From Thermotoga sp. 4484_232 (GTDB taxonomy: Bacteria > Thermotogota > Thermotogae > Thermotogales > Thermotogaceae), in NCBI GenBank assembly GCA_002084985.1, contig MZGO01000050.1, positions 1-7,327 on the forward strand: 7,327 bases of DNA, read 5' to 3'. Below, piece by piece: positions 1-5,421 of the stretch. The first letter of the stretch is position 1, and each line of letters begins with the position of its first letter. The notes below the pieces were generated by a model that worked only from the letters and a program-made list of their open reading frames with translations, did no database searches and had not been told where the DNA came from. The position numbers and the translations under genes are program-made.

Positions 1-285
1 TTACTCATCAGAAGAAACATAATAATGAAACTGCTGTCTCTAGATATAATGGGAACAGGTGTCGTCAGCTATTTCGTCTATATCTCATCGGAGACCGGTA
101 CCGTCCCCCCTATCACCCTCAATTGGAACTTGGGAAATGCAGATCCAGTTCCTCAAGCTGTGATAATCACATCGATTGTGATAAACTTTGCAACCCTTGC
201 TCTTGCGATCCTGATAACCATGATTCTAGCAACCAAGGCTCTGTCTTTAGATTCAACCAAGCTCGATAAGAGGGTGATAGATTGA
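1..285 (+). CDS. mrpC: Na+/H+ antiporter subunit MrpC/MnhC (NuoK-like), 5' end missing
   Basis: The reading frame is open from base 1 (tta ctc atc aga aga aac) and ends with TGA at 283-285, so about 94 C-terminal residues are present and the start lies upstream of the window. The ATG at 25 falls inside the conserved region and is probably internal. Visible family features are two hydrophobic segments and the DPVPQAVIITSIVI stretch, which matches the DPxPQAxxLTAIVI signature of MrpC/NuoK-type subunits. By family knowledge this is a small three-helix membrane subunit, homologous to NuoK of complex I, that forms part of the proton/cation path of Mrp antiporters and Mbh-type complexes. The next gene, mrpD, starts inside its stop codon, so the two are translationally coupled. 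Identity is strong; whether the complex is a stand-alone Mrp antiporter or part of a larger hydrogenase-like complex depends on genes upstream of the window. Confidence 0.9.
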   Translation, partial: LLIRRNIIMKLLSLDIMGTGVVSYFVYISSETGTVPPITLNWNLGNADPVPQAVIITSIVINFATLALAILITMILATKALSLDSTKLDKRVID

Positions 286-1667
286 GTTTTGTGATCTACA
301 ACCTCATCATGATACTCTTCTCATTCATCTACATCTTCTTGAAAAGATACTCTAGATCGATCTTCCTTTTCCAAAATGTTCTGAATTTCTTCATAGCGCT
401 TTTAATCTTCATAAGAAAATTCTCTTTCAATATCGTCCTTATGGATCTCTTCGGTGTACATTTAATCTTGGATGAAATATCCATGTACTTCATACTCTTG
501 AACGCCATCGTTTTTCTGGGGATATCTTTAAAGGGTGTGGAGGATGAGACCCTTATCTTCCTCTTGTCCACCACATCGTTTTCTCTAAATTTACTCTTCC
601 TATCCTACGACCTTTTCAATCTCTATGTCATGATAGAACTCGTGTCTCTCTTGACATTCCTTCTGATTGTACATGGAAGAAAAATCTCTCAATACTGGGC
701 AGCTTTGAAATACATCATTCTGGGATCTCTTGGAATGAATCTATACCTTGTAGGTGTTGCCATAGTGTATCGCTCTAACTATTCTTTTTCCATACAGGAT
801 GTAAAGAACATACCAACGATAGCCCTCTCTCTCATGTTAACCGGTGTTATGATAAGAAGCGGCGTTTTTCTGTTCAGCATGTGGCTACCTCAGGCCCACG
901 CTGAAGCAGAAACAGTTGTTTCAGCTGTCTTATCAGGCGTTGTTGTGAAAACCGGTGTCTACACTCTTTTAAGGCTTGCAACATTTTCCAAAAGTGAGCA
1001 CATTGTATCTTACTTTGGGGCAGTCTCAGCGGTTCTTGGAGTGATATTCGCTTTTCTTTCCGATGATTACAAAAAGATCCTTTCATACCACACACTCTCT
1101 CAAGTGGGAATCATATTATCTTCCTTTAAAACTGCTCCACTCTATTCTCTCGCACATGGAGTGTTCAAATCGTGGCTCTTTCTTCTAAAGGATGACCTTC
1201 CAACCAGGAAGGTGAGTGAGATCAAAAGACTCAACTTCGATACCTGGATTTTTCTCATCTTGGCGAGTCTTTCCATATCGGGACTCCCGGGGACCTCCGG
1301 TTACATAAAAAGCCTGGTTCTGAAAAACGTTCCCTTCATCAGTAAAATATTATTGGAAGTAGCGTTTGTGGGTACTTGCGCTTCTTTTGCTAAATTCTTT
1401 TTCATAAAGGTTGGGAAATCCAAGAATCGAATGACATTCCACCACATATTTCTTCTAACAGTTTCCACCATATTAGGAATTCTGTTTTTCGATATTAAAT
1501 ATGTCTTCTCATCCATTCTTATATTCTCGGCAGGTATATTTATACACCTGGCCATGTATGGTAGATTCAATGTACGAAAGATCGCGCTGGAGGAACTTGA
1601 GGTATCTCTATCCATGATCATAATCCTAACGGTGGTGATATCTTGGCTGATGTTCTTACAGCAATAA
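282..1667 (+). CDS. mrpD: Na+/H+ antiporter subunit MrpD/MnhD (NuoM/N-like)
   Basis: A 461-residue, strongly hydrophobic protein of the proton-conducting antiporter-like family (NuoL/M/N, MrpA/D, MbhH). The start is TTG at 282, overlapping the mrpC stop and preceded by GAGGGTG (about 5 bases spacing). Key charged residues of the family can be seen: Glu119 in FNLYVMIELVS (the helix 5 glutamate), Lys223 in LSGVVVKTGVY, His270 in ILSYHTLSQVG and Lys297 in HGVFKSWLF. The block WLPQAHAEAETVVSAVLSG (201-219) is the most typical signature. Positions where relatives usually have KxG before the WLP motif read IRSG here. After Lys297 the usual LFLxxG becomes LFLLKDD, a slight divergence. It should be the main ion-translocating membrane subunit of the complex, working with MrpC and the small MrpE/F/G subunits encoded next to it. 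MrpA (NuoL-like) is not in the window. Confidence 0.94.
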   Translation: MSFVIYNLIMILFSFIYIFLKRYSRSIFLFQNVLNFFIALLIFIRKFSFNIVLMDLFGVHLILDEISMYFILLNAIVFLGISLKGVEDETLIFLLSTTSFSLNLLFLSYDLFNLYVMIELVSLLTFLLIVHGRKISQYWAALKYIILGSLGMNLYLVGVAIVYRSNYSFSIQDVKNIPTIALSLMLTGVMIRSGVFLFSMWLPQAHAEAETVVSAVLSGVVVKTGVYTLLRLATFSKSEHIVSYFGAVSAVLGVIFAFLSDDYKKILSYHTLSQVGIILSSFKTAPLYSLAHGVFKSWLFLLKDDLPTRKVSEIKRLNFDTWIFLILASLSISGLPGTSGYIKSLVLKNVPFISKILLEVAFVGTCASFAKFFFIKVGKSKNRMTFHHIFLLTVSTILGILFFDIKYVFSSILIFSAGIFIHLAMYGRFNVRKIALEELEVSLSMIIILTVVISWLMFLQQ

Positions 1668-1910
1668 CACTTGGGACACTTTTTCTCATAACGATCTCTG
1701 CTGATTTTAAAAACGATCATCTACTATCCCAAAGCTCTTTTTGAATCTGTCTCCCTCATTTTAAAGACACGTAGAAAAAGAATCATAGAGAGTGTGAGTG
1801 TATACGATGAATGGGAGGAACTGACAGAAACTTTGATAATAACCATGACGCCCAAAAGCCTCGTCATAGACTCGGAAGAGGGTTATATGACAGTTCACAA
1901 GGTGGTGTGA
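1643..1910 (+). pseudogene. mrpE: Antiporter subunit MrpE/MnhE, reading frame disrupted
   Basis: The MrpE position of the operon is occupied, but the gene is split over two frames. Part 1 starts at TTG 1643, inside the end of mrpD and preceded by GGTGGTGAT, a good Shine-Dalgarno match. It encodes a hydrophobic helix (LTAITLGTLFLITIS) and stops at TGA 1742-1744 after 33 residues. Part 2 lies in the frame running from 1692 to TGA 1908-1910 and contains the MrpE hallmark, with TLIITMTPKSLVID (family: ANSITLTPGTLxVD) and a TVH near the end. Part 2 has no ATG/GTG/TTG before the V at 1794, so it cannot readily be made alone. A net +1 shift somewhere in 1692-1744 would join them into about 88 residues, shorter than the roughly 150-165 usual for MrpE. 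The second membrane helix is largely missing, which suggests a deletion rather than a single-base error. The alternatives are recoding or a sequencing error. Confidence 0.72.
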
Positions 1911-1913
1911 TGA

Positions 1914-2153
1914 TTGGAGATATTCATGATAGTAGTTGTGGTTGGGGTGATCTATCTCATATTTGAAAAAAAGGTTTGGGGAAAGCTTCTTGCACTTTCA
2001 TCTCTATCACTCAAAGTATCTCTTCTAATAGCCCTCGTATCTTTCTCGAAGTCTTTGGATTATCTGAACGATGTTGCCCTAATGTACTTTCTTGTGAGTG
2101 GTTCTGGCATCGTCCTTCTTGCGTATTTTCTGAGTGGAAGGAGAGAGGAATGA
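1914..2153 (+). CDS. mrpF: Na+/H+ antiporter subunit MrpF/MnhF
   Basis: A 79-residue membrane protein with three predicted helices (about residues 3-17, 25-43 and 55-73). The pattern WGKLLALSSLSLKVSLLIAL fits the MrpF family block in which a polar 'xDRIVALDLxSTKxxLLIAL' segment leads into helix 2, and the later DVALMYFLVSGSGIVLLAYFL matches the family's DVALVxALLGFxGTVALARFL. The start is TTG at 1914, 3 bases after the mrpE stop, with GGTGGTG just upstream. The in-frame ATG five codons later is a less likely alternative. As in other Mrp and Mbh clusters it sits directly between mrpE and mrpG. By family knowledge it is a small structural or ion-path subunit of the antiporter, with no catalytic residues of its own. 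Sequence divergence is notable but position and pattern agree. Confidence 0.85.
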   Translation: MEIFMIVVVVGVIYLIFEKKVWGKLLALSSLSLKVSLLIALVSFSKSLDYLNDVALMYFLVSGSGIVLLAYFLSGRREE

Positions 2154-2404
2154 TGCTCTTCTGGATAGGTTTTTCTCTCATGATAATCGGTACCATTCTT
2201 TCTTTCAAAGAAAGGGATTTTTTCTTAAAATTGCACTTCATAGGAATCTCAGATACTGTTGGAGCGGTTCTCATCATCCTTCACCTGATATTCAAGGGAT
2301 GGGATGTTTTCAAATTAATCCTGATGATGATTCTGGTGTTAATCTGGAGTCCTTTCCTCTCTCATGTTCTAGCGAGAACATATGTGAGGACGGGGAAAAA
2401 GTGA
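2150..2404 (+). CDS. mrpG: Na+/H+ antiporter subunit MrpG/MnhG (PhaG-like)
   Basis: An 84-residue protein with three hydrophobic segments. The stretch FKERDFFLKLHFIGISDTVGAVLIIL corresponds to the MrpG signature LRLPDxYTRLHAxxKAxTLGxxLIL, including the conserved D, LH and D/T-G positions. The start is chosen as ATG 2150, which overlaps the mrpF stop (ATGA). An AAGGAG lies 6 bases upstream. A second ATG follows at 2153 and could equally be used. Open frame continues upstream to 1976, but that part is a shadow of mrpF. The gene is followed by a GTGA overlap with the next subunit. It acts as a small membrane subunit of the cation/proton antiporter next to MrpF. In the Mbh nomenclature it equals MbhC. 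Confidence 0.88.
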   Translation: MMLFWIGFSLMIIGTILSFKERDFFLKLHFIGISDTVGAVLIILHLIFKGWDVFKLILMMILVLIWSPFLSHVLARTYVRTGKK

Positions 2405-3069
2405 GAGAGGCTATCATTCTATTGATGCTAGCTATCTCTTTCTACACTGTGTTTCAAAAAAGATTCATACAGGGAGTACTCGGAAGGACAGCCCTGAGCA
2501 TATTGGCAGTCGCTTTGTATGTGTTCTTAGGTGCACCAGACGTTGCAATAGCCGAAGCACTTCTTGGAGCGCTCCTCACAACTTTCGTCTATATCCTCGT
2601 CATCAAAAATCCGGGTGTTTTAACCGTAGGCATGACACCGGTTAGGATTCTTTTTGAAAAAAGAGAAGATGCTTATATAGGGCTTGAGTACGAGGTTATA
2701 CACAGATTCTGTAGGGAATACGGGTACACTCTAAAGATAATGGAATTTGAGAGACCAGAAGAAGTGATGGAAGCAGTCAGGGAAGGAATAGTGGATATAG
2801 GATGTGGTGGTTTGGTATCTGAGGAAGGAATAAAGTATTTAGAGACACGTTTATTGGACATTGGAGGAAATGTGATGGATATTCTCAGATACCAAGATAA
2901 AGCTTTTAAAGGTGAGATTAAAGAAAGTCCCGAAGGTGTAAGAAAGGGATATTACGTTTTCTTGGTGTCGGATAAAGCTGGGGAAATGGGAGACAGGTTC
3001 ATTGAATTCATAGAAAGAGAAGATCTAAAAACCCTAATTAAAAAATATCTAGGAGGGGAATTATCCTGA
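2401..3069 (+). CDS. MbhD-type antiporter subunit fused to a shortened solute-binding-protein (SBP family 3-like) domain
   Basis: A 222-residue protein with two modules. Residues 1-70 form three membrane helices with the block FLGAPDVAIAEALLGALLTT (about 42-61), the signature of MbhD and of the MrpA C-terminal region. Residues about 74-222 look like a bacterial family 3 extracellular solute-binding protein. VLTVGMTP corresponds to its first strand, YIGLEYEVIHRFCREYGY to the GFDVDLxxAIAxxLG motif, and EAVREGIVDIGCGGLV to the ALxxGxVDxxxxGL motif. The end, GYYVFLV followed by FIEFIEREDLKTLIKKYLGG, matches the family's closing segment. The middle of lobe 2 is much shorter than in typical members (about 150 against about 220 residues). 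The arginine that holds amino acid ligands after the GL motif is not apparent. The positive-rich loop QKRFIQGVLGR after helix 1 suggests the domain faces the cytoplasm. The start GTG 2401 overlaps the mrpG stop. Ligand and role are unknown. Confidence 0.82.
   Translation: MREAIILLMLAISFYTVFQKRFIQGVLGRTALSILAVALYVFLGAPDVAIAEALLGALLTTFVYILVIKNPGVLTVGMTPVRILFEKREDAYIGLEYEVIHRFCREYGYTLKIMEFERPEEVMEAVREGIVDIGCGGLVSEEGIKYLETRLLDIGGNVMDILRYQDKAFKGEIKESPEGVRKGYYVFLVSDKAGEMGDRFIEFIEREDLKTLIKKYLGGELS
3051..3058 (+). promoter_or_regulatory. Ribosome binding site that points to a CTG start
   Basis: AGGAGGGG at 3051-3058 is the strongest Shine-Dalgarno sequence of the plus-strand operon. Seven bases later comes CTG at 3066-3068, overlapping the TGA of the preceding gene (CTGA), the same arrangement as the TTGA, ATGA and GTGA junctions elsewhere in this operon. 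No ATG, GTG or TTG in frame occurs until GTG 3111, which has no comparable site in front of it. This is why the downstream gene is started at 3066. Confidence 0.7.
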
Positions 3070-3683
3070 AGGTATTAGGAGTTGTATTCCTCATAGTACT
3101 TTTCATAACTGTGATCATGCACTTTCCAAGTTTCTCAAAGGTTGATTACGAGAAAATTGATAAATTGAAGACTTCTATACCCAATCTCGTCACATTGATT
3201 TACCTGAGAAATAGGTTCTACGACACCATATTCGAGGTCATGGTGTTTTCATTGGCGATCTTGGGTATAGGACTCCATTCATCCAGCCTGATGCCACCTG
3301 TCAATCGAAGGGTGATAAAGGATGTTTCAACGAGACTCTTCACGAGATACATATCCTTCTTCGTGTTCTTGGGATCAGCGTACCTTGCACTATGGGGACA
3401 CGAAAGTCCCGGCGGGGGGTTCTCGGCTGGTGTTGCCGGAGGAACGGGATTGCTACTTCTTGGTATGACAGAAGAATTCGATGTTTTCGAGAAAAAACTT
3501 GAAAAGTTTCGTGTTCATGTCATGGAGAGGATTTTCCTCTTCTTTGTTATACTTTCCTTCATAATAACATCTTTGCAGGGAATAGATCTAGTAGTTCCAA
3601 CTAATTTCATGATATATTTGAAAGTGAGTTTCGGAACATGGATTTTGATATATTCACTCATAAAACATAGGGGGATATTCTAA
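3066..3683 (+). CDS. mrpB: Fused MbhE / MnhB-type antiporter subunit (MrpA C-terminal part plus MrpB)
   Basis: A 205-residue membrane protein joining two modules that many relatives encode separately. Residues 1-19 form a hydrophobic helix. Residues 39-70 (PNLVTLIYLRNRFYDTIFE and the helix that follows) match the NxVTxILxDYRxxDTxxE motif of MbhE and the MrpA C-terminus. Residues about 90-205 are an MnhB/MrpB domain with four helices and the hallmark GHESPGGGFSAG at 111-122. The conventional start GTG 3111 would remove most of the first helix. The frame is open back to CTG 3066 with an excellent ribosome binding site, so CTG is my preferred start. ATT at 3060 is possible but would sit too close to that site. 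Its stop is one base before the channel gene. The role is as a membrane subunit of the Mrp/Mbh antiporter module, probably bridging the MbhD-like and MrpC/D parts. Confidence 0.86.
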   Translation: MKVLGVVFLIVLFITVIMHFPSFSKVDYEKIDKLKTSIPNLVTLIYLRNRFYDTIFEVMVFSLAILGIGLHSSSLMPPVNRRVIKDVSTRLFTRYISFFVFLGSAYLALWGHESPGGGFSAGVAGGTGLLLLGMTEEFDVFEKKLEKFRVHVMERIFLFFVILSFIITSLQGIDLVVPTNFMIYLKVSFGTWILIYSLIKHRGIF

Positions 3684-3684
3684 T

Positions 3685-4704
3685 ATGGAAGAGTACAGAC
3701 TTCTCATCAAAAGAATAATAATGTTTATAGGACTCATTGCCATCGTGTTTGCTTTTGGGACCATCGGTTACATGATAATTGAAAAATGGCCTTTCATCGA
3801 ATCACTTTTCATGACGGCTATAACCATCTCGACTGTTGGATATAGCTTACCAGAGCAGATAAGCAATGCTGGTAAGATATTCTCGATGATACTCATATTG
3901 AGTGGCGTTAGTATCGTCCTGTATGGCATATCCAGTGTTACTTCGATATTCCTGGAAGGGGACTTACAAAAGTACCTCACTTTGAGGAGGAGGATGAAGA
4001 TGATAGAGAAGCTGAGGGATCATCATATAATCGTCGGTGTTGGAAGAACGGGAAGACATATCGTTTCAGAATTTCTGAGGTCCGGGGAACCATTTGTCGT
4101 CATCGATGTGGACGAAGAGAAAATAAAACATCTGGAAACTCTCTTTGATAAAGAATTTCCCTATATTATTGGAGATGCATCTGACGAGGATACACTCGTT
4201 AAAGCGGGAGTGAAGCGTGCAAAATCCTTGGTAACAACGCTACCCGACGATACAAAAAACGTTTTCGTTGTTTTGAGTGCAAGAACCATGAACCCAAGGC
4301 TGAACATAATCTCAAGAGCATCCGATGCTTCCGCTATGAGGAAGCTCCTCTATGCGGGTGTTACAAGCGTGGTTACCATATCGGAGATAGCAGGAGTCAG
4401 AATGGCCATGATGGCACTCAATCCCGATCTTATATCGTTCCTGGATGTTGTCACGTTCTCAGGTGAAAGAAATTTGAGGATGGAACTCATAAAGGTACCG
4501 GAGAATAGCCCTGTTGTTGGAAAGACCCTGGCGGAGCTTCAGATACCACAGCGAACGGGATTGATCATAATCTCAATGAAAAAGGGTGGAAGCTACATAT
4601 TCAACCCAAAGGGAGATACTAGAATCGAAGCGGGGAATGCTCTGGTCGTTCTCGGTGATCTCGAGGGTGTGAATAAGATGAAAGAGATCGTGAAAAAGGG
4701 TTGA
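3685..4704 (+). CDS. Two-helix potassium channel with RCK (TrkA-N and TrkA-C) domains, MthK-like
   Basis: A 339-residue protein. Helix 1 is at about 11-32, then a pore helix and selectivity filter TISTVGYS (47-54), then helix 2 at about 64-90. A cytoplasmic RCK N domain begins at about 113 with GVGRTG (118-123), the GxGxxG dinucleotide-binding turn, and acidic Asp141 at the end of the second strand. A TrkA-C domain follows at about 258-337. This is the layout of MthK-type channels, in which four subunits form a K+ pore gated by a ring of ligand-sensing RCK domains. The filter reads TVGYS rather than TVGYG or TVGYGD, so the outermost filter glycine is replaced by serine. The gene begins 1 base after the antiporter subunit upstream and is surely co-transcribed, linking K+ flux to the cation/H+ exchanger. 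Its last 86 bases overlap a pilin-like gene on the other strand. Start ATG 3685 has GGGGGA upstream. Confidence 0.93.
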   Translation: MEEYRLLIKRIIMFIGLIAIVFAFGTIGYMIIEKWPFIESLFMTAITISTVGYSLPEQISNAGKIFSMILILSGVSIVLYGISSVTSIFLEGDLQKYLTLRRRMKMIEKLRDHHIIVGVGRTGRHIVSEFLRSGEPFVVIDVDEEKIKHLETLFDKEFPYIIGDASDEDTLVKAGVKRAKSLVTTLPDDTKNVFVVLSARTMNPRLNIISRASDASAMRKLLYAGVTSVVTISEIAGVRMAMMALNPDLISFLDVVTFSGERNLRMELIKVPENSPVVGKTLAELQIPQRTGLIIISMKKGGSYIFNPKGDTRIEAGNALVVLGDLEGVNKMKEIVKKG

Positions 4705-5119
4705 TTGGAAATTCAAAAGAGTGTTTGCCTACGTTCAAACGCCACAGATGTTCGACTAGGCTGAAAGATACTGGCTCTTTTCCCTCATACAGAACGTTGT
4801 TTCCTTCTCCATCCGATTTTCTAACCACTTTCCAAGTATCTCCCACGTTTTTAACAACGTATGTTACCCGTTTTCCAGATTTACTCAAGAAATGGAGCGA
4901 ATCATCCGTTATTTCTAGGAATTTAGAGCACTCTTTCATATATTCCGTTCCAACATAGTCTATGAGAAACATCTTATCCATGATTTTCTGGGTCTTGTTT
5001 ATCACCAGGAACGATCCCCTCAGCACCGTTCTTATGAGCAGGAGAGACACGAACGTGAAGATAAGGGATAGGAACAGCACGATGAGAATTTCAACATAGG
5101 TGAAACCGAAATGCACCAC
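4619..5119 (-). CDS. Type IV pilin-like / minor pseudopilin protein
   Basis: A 166-residue protein with a class III (prepilin) signal. The leader is M-V-H-F-G, cleavage is predicted after Gly5, the mature protein starts with Phe, and Glu is at mature position 5 (FTYVE). A hydrophobic helix of about 22 residues follows. The C-terminal part is a small, polar, beta-rich region resembling minor pilins of the GspJ/ComGF type. Start GTG 5119 (or GTG 5116) is chosen because no other start codon lies between the preceding stretch, which is SRP RNA, and the motif. GAGG stands 8 bases upstream. The longer open frame up to 5473 is an artefact across the RNA gene. The start lies inside the 3' strand of the SRP RNA terminal helix. 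The last roughly 28 residues are the antisense of the K+ channel gene and look low in conservation, so an earlier ancestral stop may have been lost. It probably belongs to a type IV pilus, secretion or DNA-uptake apparatus. Confidence 0.8.
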   Translation of the reverse strand: MVHFGFTYVEILIVLFLSLIFTFVSLLLIRTVLRGSFLVINKTQKIMDKMFLIDYVGTEYMKECSKFLEITDDSLHFLSKSGKRVTYVVKNVGDTWKVVRKSDGEGNNVLYEGKEPVSFSLVEHLWRLNVGKHSFEFPINPFSRSLSSYSHPRDHRERPEHSPLRF

Positions 5120-5384
5120 GCTCCCACCCTCGACCTCTCCGAACCGGCTCGTACACGACCCAGAAGCTCCAGCTGGGCTACCCCACGGCACACAGGGAGT
5201 CCCGCTTATGGCTGCTCCCTTCCGGGCCTGACCAGGTTCACGGGTCCCTGTTGCGTGGGACCCAACCTTCATCACCCCCAGGTCGTGCCGTTTTCCGACC
5301 CGGAGGGCCTCAGGTGGGCTGTCGGCCCCGCATGTGGCGGATTTCGGGTTCAGGGGACCGCCAACCCCCCGCCTAGCGTGGTGC
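5113..5384 (-). ncRNA. ffs: Signal recognition particle RNA, large bacterial type with Alu domain
   Basis: Read on the minus strand, the segment contains the universally conserved SRP helix 8 region, GGTCAGGCCCGGAAGGGAGC and on to CAGCC (5233-5210), including the GGAA tetraloop and the asymmetric loop that binds Ffh. Ends are set by a perfect terminal pairing. The 5' GCACCACGC (5384-5376) pairs with the 3' GCGTGGTGC (5121-5113), giving 272 nt, very close to the roughly 270-nt Bacillus scRNA. The 5' third (GGCGGTCCCCTGAACCCG, then TCCGCC and GCGGGGCCGA) lines up with the Alu-domain sequence of Bacillus scRNA, so this is the long Alu-containing form. The RNA is conspicuously rich in G and C compared with the flanking genes. 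It works with Ffh to target membrane and secreted proteins. A promoter is present directly upstream, but there is no U-run after the 3' end, so the mature end is probably made by processing. Confidence 0.97.
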
Positions 5385-5390
5385 AAATAT

Positions 5391-5418
5391 ATTTTACTCC
5401 AGCACAGAAGTTTTTCAA
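5391..5418 (-). promoter_or_regulatory. Promoter of the SRP RNA gene
   Basis: On the minus strand TTGAAA (5418-5413) and TAAAAT (5396-5391) are separated by 16 bases, a good match to the housekeeping sigma -35/-10 consensus TTGACA/TATAAT. The -10 ends 6 bases before position 5384, which puts transcription start exactly at the base where the terminal helix of the SRP RNA begins. The -35 box sits only 3 bases beyond the cupin stop codon. Confidence 0.82.
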
Positions 5419-5421
5419 GGA

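Noticed and set aside
874..1095. Antisense open frames within mrpD (for example 874-1095 and 1301-1720 on the minus strand)
   Set aside because: They oppose a well-conserved membrane protein, show no domain features and have no ribosome site; they are shadows.
1700..1716. T4A5 run (gattttaaaaac) as a programmed -1 frameshift site for mrpE
   Set aside because: The downstream MrpE frame requires +1 (or -2), not -1, and the joined product would still lack a helix, so a classical slippery heptamer does not explain the split.
1976..2149. Upstream extension of the mrpG frame
   Set aside because: It is a shadow of mrpF in another frame; the family domain begins at ATG 2150.
3111..3683. GTG 3111 as start of the MbhE/MnhB fusion
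   Set aside because: No suitable ribosome site precedes it and it would destroy the first membrane helix, while the frame is open to a well-placed CTG.
4715..4740. Possible hairpin GTTTG...CAAAC after the K+ channel gene
   Set aside because: The stem is only 5 pairs, has no U-run on either strand, and lies within the pilin coding region.
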